DNA of 64,000 nt, taken from the NCBI RefSeq assembly GCF_009831655.1, contig NZ_WRPA01000003.1, positions 124,001 to 188,000 of the forward strand, read 5' to 3'. Numbering within the stretch: position 1 is the stretch's first letter; every line of letters starts with the position of its first letter. Origin of the DNA: Shewanella insulae (GTDB taxonomy: Bacteria > Pseudomonadota > Gammaproteobacteria > Enterobacterales > Shewanellaceae). Below the pieces are notes generated by a model. That model searched no databases. It was given only the letters and a program-made list of their open reading frames with translations, and was not told the DNA's origin. Positions 37,119-45,439 of the stretch are shown here, piece after piece. The position numbers were made by a program, and so were the translations under genes.

Positions 37119-38783
37119 GTGTTTTGTATTCAGTGTGAGCAAACCATTCGTACCCCTGCCGGCAACGGTTGTAGTTATTCCCAAGGCATGTGTGGCAAGC
37201 TAGCCGCTACTTCAGATCTGCAAGATCTGCTGATTTATATCTTACAAGGCGTGTCGGCCTATGCCGAGAAGGCGCGCGCCTTCGGCATCATTGACCCGGC
37301 CGTAGATACCTTCGTACCTAAGGCGTTCTTCGCCACCCTGACCAATGTGAACTTCGACGACGAGCGCATCATAGATTACACCAAACAGGCCTACGCCTAT
37401 CGCGCTCAGCTTAAGGCGGCCTATGAGGCGGCTTGCAAGGAACAAGGTCAGGTAGTCGAGGCCCTCATCCCCGCCGCCAGCCTGGTACTTGCCAGCGTGA
37501 AAGAAGAGATGCTAGCCCAGGCCGCTCAGACGCTGCCTAATCGCGGTAAAGAGGAGGTCAATGAGGACATCATGGGTCTGCGTCTGCTCTGTCTCTATGG
37601 CCTTAAAGGCGCGGCTGCTTACATGGAGCATGCCCGCGTGCTGGATCAGACAGATAGCGAGGTCGCAGCCAAGTTTCACGAGATCATGGCCTTCCTGGGT
37701 TCTGATTCTGTCGATGCCGATAAGCTGTTTGCCACAGCGATGGAGATAGGTCAGCTAAACTATCGCGTGATGGCCATGCTAGATGAAGGTGAGACCCAGG
37801 CCTTCGGTCATCCCGAGCCGACTCAGGTGAACACGGTTGCGGTGAAGGGCAAGGCGATTCTGGTCTCTGGCCATGACATGAAAGATCTCGAGCTTATCCT
37901 TAAGCAGACTCAGGGTAAGGGGATAAACGTCTTTACCCATGGTGAGATGCTACCGGCACTGGCCTATCCCGAATTGAAGAAATATCCACATCTGGTTGGT
38001 AACTACGGCAGTGCGTGGCAAAACCAACAGAAAGAGTTCGCTAACTTCCCTGGTGCGGTGGTGATGACCTCTAACTGTATTATCGATCCTAACGTGGGCG
38101 ACTATGCCGACCGTATCTTTACCCGCAGCATAGTGGGATGGCCGGGTGTGACCCATATCGTGGGGGATGACTTCTCCGCGGCTATCGATAAGGCCTTATC
38201 TCTTGAGGGCTTCGCCTATGATGAGATCCCCCATCACATCACCATAGGTTTCGCTCGCAATGCGTTAATGGCCGCCGCGCCTGCCGTTGTGGAAAATGTG
38301 AAGAGTGGTGCCATCAAGCACTTCTTCCTGGTTGGTGGTTGTGACGGCGACAAGGCCGAGCGCAGCTACTTTACCGATATTGCCAAGGCCGCACCAAAAG
38401 ACTCCATCATCATGACCTTAGGCTGTGGCAAGTATAAGTTTAACAAGCTGGGCTTCGGTGATATCAACGGCATCCCACGATTGCTGGATATCGGTCAGTG
38501 CAACGATGCCTACTCGGCGATTCAGCTGGCGATCGCCCTGTCTGAGGTGTTCGAGTGTGAGATCAACGAGCTGCCGCTTAGCCTGGTGCTTTCCTGGTTC
38601 GAGCAGAAGGCGATCGTTATCCTGCTGACCCTGTTATCACTGGGCGTGAAGAACATACGCACAGGCCCAAGTGCGCCAGCATTCTTAACGCCAAATCTGC
38701 TTAAGGTGTTGGAAGATAAGTTTGGTCTGCGTAATACCACCACGGTAGAGCAAGACCTGAATGCCATCTTAAACGTTGCCTAA
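37119..38783 (+). CDS. hcp: hybrid cluster protein (hydroxylamine/NO reductase)
   Basis: This 554-residue protein carries the hybrid Fe-S-O cluster and reduces nitric oxide or hydroxylamine during nitrosative stress. The N-terminal cysteines C3, C6, C18 and C25 have the C-x2-C-x11-C-x6-C spacing of the enterobacterial type. Hybrid-cluster ligands lie in [28 protein letters not shown] and LGCGKYKFN. The start is a GTG with AAGGAG upstream. hcr, its reductase, follows after 58 bases that include a terminator-like hairpin. Confidence 0.97.
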   Translation: MFCIQCEQTIRTPAGNGCSYSQGMCGKLAATSDLQDLLIYILQGVSAYAEKARAFGIIDPAVDTFVPKAFFATLTNVNFDDERIIDYTKQAYAYRAQLKAAYEAACKEQGQVVEALIPAASLVLASVKEEMLAQAAQTLPNRGKEEVNEDIMGLRLLCLYGLKGAAAYMEHARVLDQTDSEVAAKFHEIMAFLGSDSVDADKLFATAMEIGQLNYRVMAMLDEGETQAFGHPEPTQVNTVAVKGKAILVSGHDMKDLELILKQTQGKGINVFTHGEMLPALAYPELKKYPHLVGNYGSAWQNQQKEFANFPGAVVMTSNCIIDPNVGDYADRIFTRSIVGWPGVTHIVGDDFSAAIDKALSLEGFAYDEIPHHITIGFARNALMAAAPAVVENVKSGAIKHFFLVGGCDGDKAERSYFTDIAKAAPKDSIIMTLGCGKYKFNKLGFGDINGIPRLLDIGQCNDAYSAIQLAIALSEVFECEINELPLSLVLSWFEQKAIVILLTLLSLGVKNIRTGPSAPAFLTPNLLKVLEDKFGLRNTTTVEQDLNAILNVA

Positions 38784-38829
38784 AACGCCCCCCAACGTCC
38801 ACGGCAGTGTCGTGGGCGTTTTTCTTTTT
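38783..38829 (+). terminator. terminator-like hairpin between hcp and hcr
   Basis: AAAACGCCC (38782-38790) pairs with GGGCGTTTT (38814-38822), extended by internal pairing of CCACGGCAGTGTCGTGG-type bases, and runs into TTTTTCTTTTTG. It is placed inside the hcp-hcr unit, so it may lower hcr expression relative to hcp. Confidence 0.75.
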
Positions 38830-38841
38830 GGTGAGTCACCC

Positions 38842-39909
38842 ATGAATCAACAAGATTATCAATCACCCAACTGGCAAGCAGGCGAGACAAGACTCGTCTG
38901 TGTCGAGCGCTGGCAGGAAACCCATGATGTGACCAGCTTTCGCTTTCAAGGGGCCCAGCCGGTTAAGTTTCATTTTAAGCCGGGCCAGTTCATCACCTTC
39001 CTGCTGGATATCCAGGGAGAGCGCCTTGCCCGCAGCTATACCATCTCCTCGTCGCCCTCGCGCCCCTATTCTCTGGTGGTGACCATCAAGCGTATTCCTG
39101 GCGGGCGGGTGTCAAATTATCTCGTCGATAACTTGAAGACGGGACATAGCGTCAACGTCAGCGGCCCGGCTGGCGCCTTTAATCTGATCGATATTCCCGC
39201 CAGTCGTTATCTTTTCTTGAGTGCCGGCAGCGGCATTACCCCCATGTATTCCATGTCGCGTTGGCTGACCGATACCCAGGTGGGTAGCGATATCGCCTTC
39301 GTGCACAGTGCCAAGGCCAAGGAAGATCTGATCTTTCACGATGCGCTACTCAAGATGACCCAGCGTCATCCGAATATGGCGCTGCACTACAGCTTGGAAT
39401 CGGGCGAGTCGCTCGAGGCCTGTCCCAGCTTCGAGGGGAGATTAACCCTGGAGATGCTCGCTAAGGCCGTGCCCGACTACCTTGAACGAACCGTGTTCGT
39501 CTGTGGCCCCGAGCCCTATATGCAGGCGGTCAAGGGGATGCTGGAAGGGGTTGGTTTCGACATGAGTCGTTATCATCAGGAGAGTTTCGGTGGGCCGTCT
39601 ACCGCATCTTCCCTGCAAGCCGAAGGGCAGGGGGATATTGCCGCTTCTGCGCCATTCATGCTACAGGTTGGCGATCTGTCCACGCAGTTGACAGGTGAGC
39701 AGACAGTACTGGAGGGGATAGAGGCCAAAGGCCTACCCATTATTGCCGCCTGTCGCTCAGGAGTCTGCGGCGCCTGTAAGTGTCAGGTGCTAAGCGGTGA
39801 GACAGAGTCCAGCAGTGAAATGACGCTGACGCCGGCCGAGGTTGAGCAGGGCTTTATTCTCGCCTGTTCGACGCGATTAAAGTCTGATGTGACCCTCTCC
39901 TTGGCATAA
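38842..39909 (+). CDS. hcr: NADH oxidoreductase Hcr, electron donor to Hcp
   Basis: This 355-residue protein has an FAD domain (FKPGQFITFLL, ARSYTISSSPSRPYSL), an NAD domain (LFLSAGSGITPMYSM, VFVCGPEPYMQAV) and a C-terminal plant-type [2Fe-2S] domain with CRSGVCGACKC and a last Cys in FILACS. This layout is that of Hcr, which passes electrons from NADH to Hcp. The frame is open from 38776, but those bases are the hcp terminator; the ATG at 38842 has GGTGAG seven bases ahead. Confidence 0.95.
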   Translation: MNQQDYQSPNWQAGETRLVCVERWQETHDVTSFRFQGAQPVKFHFKPGQFITFLLDIQGERLARSYTISSSPSRPYSLVVTIKRIPGGRVSNYLVDNLKTGHSVNVSGPAGAFNLIDIPASRYLFLSAGSGITPMYSMSRWLTDTQVGSDIAFVHSAKAKEDLIFHDALLKMTQRHPNMALHYSLESGESLEACPSFEGRLTLEMLAKAVPDYLERTVFVCGPEPYMQAVKGMLEGVGFDMSRYHQESFGGPSTASSLQAEGQGDIAASAPFMLQVGDLSTQLTGEQTVLEGIEAKGLPIIAACRSGVCGACKCQVLSGETESSSEMTLTPAEVEQGFILACSTRLKSDVTLSLA

Positions 39910-40123
39910 TAGGCATGGGGTGGCGCCAGGACTCGTGGCTGAGCAGCTGTCGCCAGTTCAGATGCTTTGGCGCTGTGCGAGCGAAGCTGACGTGAGGGGA
40001 TAAATCGATTGCAAGATTTGCGCAAAAGACGATGACACAGTATGGTTAATGATAAGGACTAGGCGCAGTATGGCATCTGGTTCACTCTTTATCCCCTGTG
40101 TGGAATTTGTGTGGAGCGCCCTT

Positions 40124-40459
40124 ATGGTATCGACTACGTCACAGCCTGTCGTTATAGACGACCATAGCCTTGGGCATCTACTCTATGCCTTGATGTCGGC
40201 CTTTCCCCTGCTGTTGTTACCGCCTCTTTTTGCCCTGGTGATAAGTCTCGGGCAGAAGAGTGACAAGATGAGTAGCCTGCTCTATTCACATATTCGTTGG
40301 CAGCGTTGGTCGATTATCTCACTGTTTTCGCTATTATTGCTGGCCTATTTAGTGCCCCAAGGCTGGTTGTCCATTAGCTTGTCATTGTTGGCGCTCTTGT
40401 GGTTCTGTCACCGCACCATCAAAGGCTGGATGAGTCTGGTGGATGGCCTGGCGATTTAA
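40124..40459 (+). CDS. small membrane protein, DUF4870-like
   Basis: This protein of about 111 residues has three hydrophobic segments. The run SHIRWQRW followed by RTIKGWMSLVDG near the C-terminus resembles the family of small membrane proteins grouped with DUF4870, where a polar loop H-x-x-W/R-Q lies between helices. No function is known. The frame is open to an ATG at 40049, and ATG 40070 is also possible, but the ATG at 40124 has a good ribosome site (GGAG, seven bases ahead) and keeps all conserved parts. It follows hcr after a gene-free gap and faces pheA across a bidirectional terminator. Confidence 0.68.
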   Translation: MVSTTSQPVVIDDHSLGHLLYALMSAFPLLLLPPLFALVISLGQKSDKMSSLLYSHIRWQRWSIISLFSLLLLAYLVPQGWLSISLSLLALLWFCHRTIKGWMSLVDGLAI

Positions 40460-40475
40460 GCTTATCGGCAAAAAT

Positions 40476-40504
40476 AAAAAGAGGACCTAGGGTCCTCTTT
40501 TTTT
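40476..40504. terminator. bidirectional terminator between the membrane protein gene and pheA
   Basis: GAGGACC-TAG-GGTCCTC is a perfect 7-bp stem with AAAAA before it and TTTTTTT after it, so it works on both strands. Confidence 0.92.
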
Positions 40505-40537
40505 ATGGCTTAGCAGGTCTCGTTATGAGACAGGTGA

Positions 40538-42502
40538 CTAGCCGCGATAGAGGTGGGCAAGGATGTAGCTATGACCCTTAAGCTGCTCTGCATCGCTTAA
40601 ACCCAGCACTAGGCCATCGGCCTTGAGAGCCTTAGCGGCACTTGCCTGGCTGCTCAGTTCGTCTGCCTGGCAGGCATAGCGGGTGTTGAGCAGTACAGGC
40701 AGGTGACTCCTCTCTTTGAGGCTGATCAAGCCGGATAGATCTAAGGTGGGTCGCTGCTGCTCGTTGAAGGTTCTGATACCGGCTTCACTCAGGATCAACT
40801 GCTGATTACCTGCGGCCAATATGATCTCGGCGGCGCCCAGCCACTCATCCAGGCTGGCCATGGTGTTGCGCTCTAAGATCGTAGGCATGTGCAGGGCGCC
40901 GATCTGCTCGAGCAGCTCTCGATTGTGCATCTGCTTGCCGCTGATCTGCAACATGTCGGCGTGATCAACGGCCAGCGGCAGTTCGCTCTCATGTTCGATG
41001 GCGACGATGCAGGCGAGATCAAACTGATTCAGGGCCCTGCGCATTTCGCTCAACTGGCGATTGGCCATGGGGTTGGCATGTAGCTCACTGACGGTCACCG
41101 CCTGGAAACCCGCCTCTTTTATCTGCTTTGCCAGCTGGCTGTAGTGGCCGGACTCTTGAGTGAGCGCCAGTTGGGCGATGGCGCCAAATTGGCCGTCGCC
41201 TATCTTCAGTTGTCTGGTGATGACGCAAGTGACCTGAGGGTGTTCGGCCAGGCTATGGCGTTGGTGCTTGGCGTCCTGTTTCTCTTTAGCCTGTTGGTCT
41301 GCTTCTCGGCTGGTAGTGGGCTCTATCATCAGCTGGCTGTTGCTCAGCTGGGTCGGATTGACGGTTTCACAAGGGTAGCAGCCCAGCACTTTGATAAAGC
41401 GGGTGATGCGCTCCAGCTCCTTTAATGCCTGCTGCATCTCGTCGCTGGCAAGATTTGCGTCGAGATCCAGATAGAACATCTCCTCCCAAGGCGTGCCAGG
41501 GATAGGACGGGATTCGAGCTTGCTCATGTTGAGATCGTGGGCCTTTAGAATAAGCAGGGCTTCCACCAGGGCGCCGGGCTTCTGCCCCGTGGCCATGATC
41601 AGCGTGGTCTTGGCCGGTAGTTGTGCCGGAACTGCAATCGCCTTCCTGGCCACGACTATGAAGCGGCTCTGGTTGATCTTCTGGTTGGCCAACTCGCGCT
41701 CGATAGCCTCGAGTTGATACAGGGCGCCCCCTTCGACGCTGCCGATGGCGGCGACACTGTTGTCATCGGCCTCCAGTACCCGTTCCATGGCCTCGGCGCT
41801 GCTGGAACAGTACTCCAGTTTAAATTCGCCATGTTGACTCAGGTAACGACTGCACTGACTGATAGGTTGAGGGTGGGCGTAGATGGTCTTGATCTGCTTA
41901 ACATTGGTCCCCGGCTTGGCCAGCAGGCAATGTCCCACCTCTATGGTGGTTTCGCCGACTATGGCCAGGCTGGTGTGCTGCAGCACGTCATAGACTTCGT
42001 TGATCGAGCCTGAGGAGGTGTTCTCGATCGGCAGGAAACCGTAATCGGCATGTCCCGACTCTACCGCCTGTACTATCTCATCGAAGCTCTTGCAGCCGAG
42101 ATCCTGCATGCCCACCTGGCGGCGTTCGCAGTAACGGGTGGCGGCGAGATAGGAGTAGGAACCCCGGGCGCCCAGGTAGGCGATGTTGTATTGCTGCTTC
42201 TGAAAGTCCGGATTGGCGCGGCCCTGCAGGTAGGCCTGCTGGTTTAATACCGAGTCTTCGATAATGCTCTGATAGAGAGACAGCACATAATGGGCATCTA
42301 GTCCCTGTTCGCGTCCCTGCTTGACCAGTCGGGCTAGCAGTTCTTTCTCTCTCTGGGTATCGCGTATCGGACGGATATCGACCTCTTTACTGCGGGCGAC
42401 ATCAAGGCTTAGTTCCCGTCGTTTGGCCAGCAGTGCCAGCAGTTCATTGTCGAGCGCGGTGATCTGTTCCCGGGTATGGCTAAGGGGATGTGGTTTGGTC
42501 AT
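40538..42502 (-). CDS. pheA: chorismate mutase/prephenate dehydratase with a C-terminal DAHP-synthase-like domain
   Basis: This 654-residue protein is far longer than E. coli PheA (386). Residues 1-95 are chorismate mutase, 106-285 prephenate dehydratase and 297-378 an ACT domain with the phenylalanine-binding ESRP at 330-333. The dehydratase TRF motif reads SRF (S279), a mild change. After a charged linker (390-422), residues 425-654 resemble the class I-beta DAHP synthase barrel: ADMLQISGKQMHNRELLEQI (516-535), ERNTMASLDEWLGAAEIIL and EAGIRTFN. Catalytic motifs of that family (GPCSxE, KPRTS, DPSH) are missing, so it is probably a regulatory pseudoenzyme. The gene is preceded by the pheL attenuator. 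Confidence 0.93.
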   Translation of the reverse strand: MTKPHPLSHTREQITALDNELLALLAKRRELSLDVARSKEVDIRPIRDTQREKELLARLVKQGREQGLDAHYVLSLYQSIIEDSVLNQQAYLQGRANPDFQKQQYNIAYLGARGSYSYLAATRYCERRQVGMQDLGCKSFDEIVQAVESGHADYGFLPIENTSSGSINEVYDVLQHTSLAIVGETTIEVGHCLLAKPGTNVKQIKTIYAHPQPISQCSRYLSQHGEFKLEYCSSSAEAMERVLEADDNSVAAIGSVEGGALYQLEAIERELANQKINQSRFIVVARKAIAVPAQLPAKTTLIMATGQKPGALVEALLILKAHDLNMSKLESRPIPGTPWEEMFYLDLDANLASDEMQQALKELERITRFIKVLGCYPCETVNPTQLSNSQLMIEPTTSREADQQAKEKQDAKHQRHSLAEHPQVTCVITRQLKIGDGQFGAIAQLALTQESGHYSQLAKQIKEAGFQAVTVSELHANPMANRQLSEMRRALNQFDLACIVAIEHESELPLAVDHADMLQISGKQMHNRELLEQIGALHMPTILERNTMASLDEWLGAAEIILAAGNQQLILSEAGIRTFNEQQRPTLDLSGLISLKERSHLPVLLNTRYACQADELSSQASAAKALKADGLVLGLSDAEQLKGHSYILAHLYRG

Positions 42503-42543
42503 GCTGTCCTCTGTCGTTGAACGCTTCTCGATTATTAATACAA

Positions 42544-42613
42544 ATAAAAAAGCCCCCCGTAATGGGAGGCCTTGGAATTCTTACTTTCGTTTTTACACCG
42601 AAATTCCGCCTCC
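42544..42613 (-). promoter_or_regulatory. pheA transcription attenuator
   Basis: On the minus strand GCCTCCC-ATTAC-GGGGGGC (one U-G pair) is followed by TTTTTTATTT, a terminator at about 42544-42572. The sequence GGGAGGCGGAATT just after the leader peptide (complement of 42600-42613) can instead pair with AATTCC...GCCTCCC (complement of 42564-42579) as antiterminator. This is the classical phenylalanine attenuation design. Confidence 0.88.
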
Positions 42614-42667
42614 CTAGAAGGGTGGAATAAAAAAGAAAGTAAAAAAAGCGTTGGTGTTTGTTTTCAT
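42614..42667 (-). CDS. pheL: phenylalanine operon leader peptide
   Basis: A 17-codon frame reads MKTNTNAFFTFFFIPPF, with six phenylalanines, five of them in residues 8-13. GAAGG lies just before its ATG. It is placed upstream of an attenuator and pheA, as pheL is in E. coli. Ribosome stalling at the Phe codons when charged tRNA-Phe is scarce would favour the antiterminator. It is too short for normal ORF calling. Confidence 0.92.
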   Translation of the reverse strand: MKTNTNAFFTFFFIPPF

Positions 42668-42688
42668 AGCCTTCAAATTAAGCCCTGC

Positions 42689-42718
42689 TCTATACCCTGT
42701 CAATCAAAAAAGGGACAA
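42689..42718 (-). promoter_or_regulatory. probable pheL-pheA promoter
   Basis: On the minus strand TTGTCC (42718-42713) and TATAGA (42694-42689) are 18 bases apart and would start transcription about 15-20 bases before pheL. A better-looking TTGACA-N17-TAATTT nearby (42703-42675) was set aside because it would start within the pheL ribosome site. Confidence 0.5.
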
Positions 42719-43273
42719 AGTGAGAATTTATCCCTTTGGTAATAAGGTGTCTCATCTGACAGGCTTGTTTCGCCACAAATAGAAAGCGCACCTATCGAGG
42801 TGCGCCGGGAGAGTAAAAGATCAGAATTTAAGATGGGCATCCTCCTTTGCTTCTCGCCTGCAGATGAAAAGGGCTGCGGCAGGTAATAAGGAAGAGGCAG
42901 CGGGCTAATCGACTAGCGGTGATCCAATGGCCTGTTAACGTCTATTACGTTGGTTTGCCTTAATTGGCTATCTGGCTGCCTCAGTTATGGAAAAAGCACT
43001 CGATATTAAAATGGGACTGCGCTCCTTTCTTCACTACTTAGGGGGCAATAGTTTGAGATTATCTCATCGGCCACCCTATGGCCCTTGGGGACGACTTATC
43101 TGGCGCTATGCCTGTTTCCTACTTGGGCTAATCTTAAGCCTTAGGTTGTGTGAGTCGCCTTCAATAAATCAAACGTGAAAGATAAATATCTTTCGTTTGG
43201 CTATTTTGACCTCTTACTCCTGTATTGGCTTGCTTGTATCATCAGAGACGGCACTTAATAGTAAGTATAACAA

Positions 43274-43353
43274 GGGCGGACAACATAGCTAGTTCGTTAG
43301 CTGAGTTCCACGGCTTCCTAGTGAACGCCTGTGGCGGGTGTGATTGTCCGTCC
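43274..43353. repeat. stem-loop repeat, copy 1
   Basis: GGGCGGACAA (43274-43283) pairs with TTGTCCGTCC (43344-43353). Inside are AGTTCGTTAGC, then CCACGGC facing GCCTGTGG. The same internal design occurs in a second copy about 140 bases downstream. The 830-base gap pheL-raiA (42668-43501) has no other feature beyond the pheA promoter and a weak 63-codon frame at 42987-43178. Confidence 0.6.
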
Positions 43354-43416
43354 TCGTCATTTTTGCCTGTCGCTGTACCTCTATCTAGGTGGTGATTTAA
43401 CTTTCCACCAAATTTG

Positions 43417-43491
43417 GGTAAGTGGCTTTTGTGCCAGTTCGTTAGCGTTCGTTCCTCGGCCTACGCCTGAGGCGATGGTTCGCCACTTACC
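43417..43491. repeat. stem-loop repeat, copy 2
   Basis: GGTAAGTGGC (43417-43426) and GCCACTTACC (43482-43491) are perfect 10-bp arms. Inside are AGTTCGTTAGC and then CCTCGGC facing GCCTGAGG, the same plan as copy 1 with different outer arms. It lies just downstream of raiA and might also end its transcript, although no T run follows. Confidence 0.6.
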
Positions 43492-43501
43492 GTTAAATCT
43501 G

Positions 43502-43876
43502 TTACGCCGCGTATTCCTCATCTAATGTGTCGTCATACTCGTCGTCTATATCGGCGCTTTCTGGCGTTGGGCTCATCGCTGGAGCCGTGTAGCGAGCTCC
43601 TTCCGGTTTATGGCTGAGGCGATTGAGCTGTTTCTCCAGTTTCTGACCCATTGCATTGATTGCTGCATAGAGATCTTTGTCTTTCGCCTGAGCAAATAAG
43701 GTGTTGCTTGGTATACCGACTGAAGCTTCTATCTTAAATCCTTGCTTCTCTTGACCTATGATTACATGTGGATTAATGAGCTGTACATCGTGTCTACTTA
43801 GTTTTTCTAAACGGCTCTCGATACGTTCACGAATAGGAGTGGTGACTTCGAAATCTTTACTTGTAATCTTTATCAT
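43502..43876 (-). CDS. raiA: ribosome-associated inhibitor / hibernation factor (HPF family)
   Basis: This 124-residue protein has the HPF/YfiA fold: MIKITSKDFEVTTPIRERIE at the start, LYAAINAMGQKLEKQLNRLSHK in the middle. An acidic tail (DIDDEYDDTLDEEYAA) follows, like that of E. coli RaiA. It binds the 30S decoding region and stops translation in stationary phase. The order raiA-pheL-pheA is conserved with E. coli. A near-perfect CRP site lies upstream. Confidence 0.95.
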   Translation of the reverse strand: MIKITSKDFEVTTPIRERIESRLEKLSRHDVQLINPHVIIGQEKQGFKIEASVGIPSNTLFAQAKDKDLYAAINAMGQKLEKQLNRLSHKPEGARYTAPAMSPTPESADIDDEYDDTLDEEYAA

Positions 43877-43933
43877 ATGTCGAACCTTTCGTTGTTTCCT
43901 TGACTTCAGATTACCAATTTAGCCCTCATAAAA

Positions 43934-43949
43934 TGTGATCTAGATCAAC
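43934..43949. promoter_or_regulatory. CRP site upstream of raiA
   Basis: AAATGTGATCTAGATCAACTTT (core 43934-43949) differs from the ideal CRP palindrome AAATGTGATCTAGATCACATTT only near its right end. It lies 58-73 bases before the raiA ATG, a typical activating distance, and also upstream of the divergent cytochrome b561 gene, about 200 bases away. cAMP control of hibernation factors is plausible; here it is inferred. Confidence 0.68.
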
Positions 43950-44150
43950 TTTTTGCCGCCAATATTTTCCGTTCGTTGCTTATTTGAGCCCTTAGACAAA
44001 ATTGCAAAATAAACATTAGGAATGGCTTGTGTTTCTCAATTTTTGGCTGCATATTTGACTGGATAACACTGCTTACATAAATCTATTTGCCTCTCCCCAT
44101 CGCTTCAAATATCATCAATTTCATTATTTTCTAAAGCGGTGAGTTATAAG

Positions 44151-44834
44151 ATGTCCTCAGGAGAAAACCCTAAGTCTGCCCAGGTAAAAATTAAGGTATG
44201 GGATCTGCCTACGCGTCTGTTTCATTGGTCCATGATAGCGCTTCTCGGCGGTCTGTGGTGGAGCGCTGAGGTGGGGGAGATGCAATGGCATCAGGTGTTT
44301 GCCTATGGTCTGCTGATCTTGATTGGATTTCGAATTCTCTGGGGCTTAGTAGGTAGTGAGACCTCGCGTTTTAGCCATTTCGTTAAATCGCCGACACAGG
44401 TGCTTGCCTATGTCAGGCAGCCAGAGCGTCGCAGCATAGGCCACAATCCACTAGGTGGTTATATGGTGGTGGCGATGATATTGGTGCTGGTGGCGCAGCT
44501 CACCACGGGCTTATTTGCCACGGATGAGATCTTTACCGAAGGGCCGCTTTACAGCTATGTGAGCAGTGAGCTGGCCGGAACCCTGACCTGGCTGCACAAG
44601 CAAAATTTTAATTTACTCCTGCTGCTGGCAGCTTTGCATATTCTTGCAGTGATCTGGCACGGTATCAAAGGTGATAAATTGGTGGGCGCCATGATCACCG
44701 GCTATAAGAGTGTGAGTCATGAGAGTGTTATCGAGTTTAAGTTTCGTTCTGGCTTAGTGGCCTTGACCCTGGTCGGGGTGCTGGCAGGCTTGGTGGTGAA
44801 CTATCTGATCTGGCCTATCGCGGCCATGCTTTAG
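44151..44834 (+). CDS. cytochrome b561-family membrane protein
   Basis: This 227-residue protein has four or five membrane helices and matches the bacterial cytochrome b561/Ni-hydrogenase b-type subunit family. KVWDLPTRLFHW near the start and an internal RILWGLVGS are characteristic. Likely haem ligands are histidines in FHWS, MQWHQVF, and in LHILAVIWHGIK. It probably moves electrons between the quinone pool and a periplasmic partner. I chose the ATG at 44151, with GGTGAG ahead, over a GTG 12 bases earlier. It converges on a cytochrome c' gene across a terminator; the two are frequently partnered. Confidence 0.88.
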   Translation: MSSGENPKSAQVKIKVWDLPTRLFHWSMIALLGGLWWSAEVGEMQWHQVFAYGLLILIGFRILWGLVGSETSRFSHFVKSPTQVLAYVRQPERRSIGHNPLGGYMVVAMILVLVAQLTTGLFATDEIFTEGPLYSYVSSELAGTLTWLHKQNFNLLLLLAALHILAVIWHGIKGDKLVGAMITGYKSVSHESVIEFKFRSGLVALTLVGVLAGLVVNYLIWPIAAML

Positions 44835-44877
44835 GGCGATGGCTAACGGTAAAAGTTAGGCTAGAGAAACAGGATAA

Positions 44878-44910
44878 GAAAAGGGGAGCTTAATTGCTCC
44901 CCTTTTTATT
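44878..44910. terminator. bidirectional terminator between cytochrome genes
   Basis: AAGGGGAGC and GCTCCCCTT form a perfect 9-bp stem around TTAATT, with A and T runs on the two sides. It serves both the b561 and the cytochrome c' genes. Confidence 0.9.
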
Positions 44911-44947
44911 TGGCTTTCAATATTATTTGTCAATATTCGTCTTGTTG

Positions 44948-45409
44948 TTAGTCTTTCTTGTAGACGTCGTGGCAGCCCTTACAGCTCTTGCCTGTGTTCA
45001 TAAAGGCTTGCTTGATCGCGTTTTTATCGCTTGATTGTGCGGCAACGGCAAGTTTAGCGGCGTTGTCCTGGAAGGTGCTCATCTTAGCATCGAAATCGGC
45101 CTTGTCGCTCCAGATTTTTGCCAGCGCATCGGTGTTACCCTTGTCAGAACCGGCAACGAAACCTTCGGCAGGCAACTTGCTCAGGGCGGCAACGTTTTGT
45201 GCACGCATGGCAAAGACTTCGGCGTCGAAAGGCTTTTTGCCCTTAAGCATGGCGCCCATGTCGCCAAAGTTGTGAGCGATCAGGCCAAAAGCAGATTGAC
45301 GATAGTGGATCGCATCGTCACTCTCTTTGAAGTTATTGGCTTGTACCGCTGAGGCCAGTAGGGCACTGCCGGCTAGTGCTAGCAGGCTTAGTTTAAATTG
45401 TTTTTTCAT
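44948..45409 (-). CDS. periplasmic cytochrome c'
   Basis: This 153-residue protein has a signal peptide (MKKQFKLSLLALAGSALLASAVQA) and a four-helix cytochrome c' fold, with the single haem site CKGCH close to the C-terminus (SCKGCHDVYKKD). Cytochromes c' bind nitric oxide and help resist it. The ATG at 45409 is the natural start of the signal peptide; the frame is open five residues further. A weak CRP/FNR-type site lies upstream. With hcp-hcr and the hemerythrin-like gene it adds to the NO and oxygen theme of this window. Confidence 0.92.
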   Translation of the reverse strand: MKKQFKLSLLALAGSALLASAVQANNFKESDDAIHYRQSAFGLIAHNFGDMGAMLKGKKPFDAEVFAMRAQNVAALSKLPAEGFVAGSDKGNTDALAKIWSDKADFDAKMSTFQDNAAKLAVAAQSSDKNAIKQAFMNTGKSCKGCHDVYKKD

Positions 45410-45439
45410 GGCAATCATTCTCACTACTTTGTGGATTTA

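Noticed and set aside
42675..42703. TTGACA-N17-TAATTT as the pheA promoter
   Set aside because: Good consensus, but transcription would start at the pheL ATG and lose its ribosome site; the promoter slightly upstream is more sensible.
42987..43178. 63-codon ORF with one hydrophobic segment in the pheA-raiA gap
   Set aside because: No clear ribosome site, and the composition does not stand out from the intergenic sequence. It could be real; conservation would decide.
43274..43491. Integron attC sites
   Set aside because: The inverted repeats and GTTAGC runs recalled attC, but the conserved core sites at both ends are absent and there is no cassette or integrase.
43331..43525. 64-codon ORF over the stem-loop repeats
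   Set aside because: It spans both repeat elements and runs into raiA antisense; explained by the repeats.
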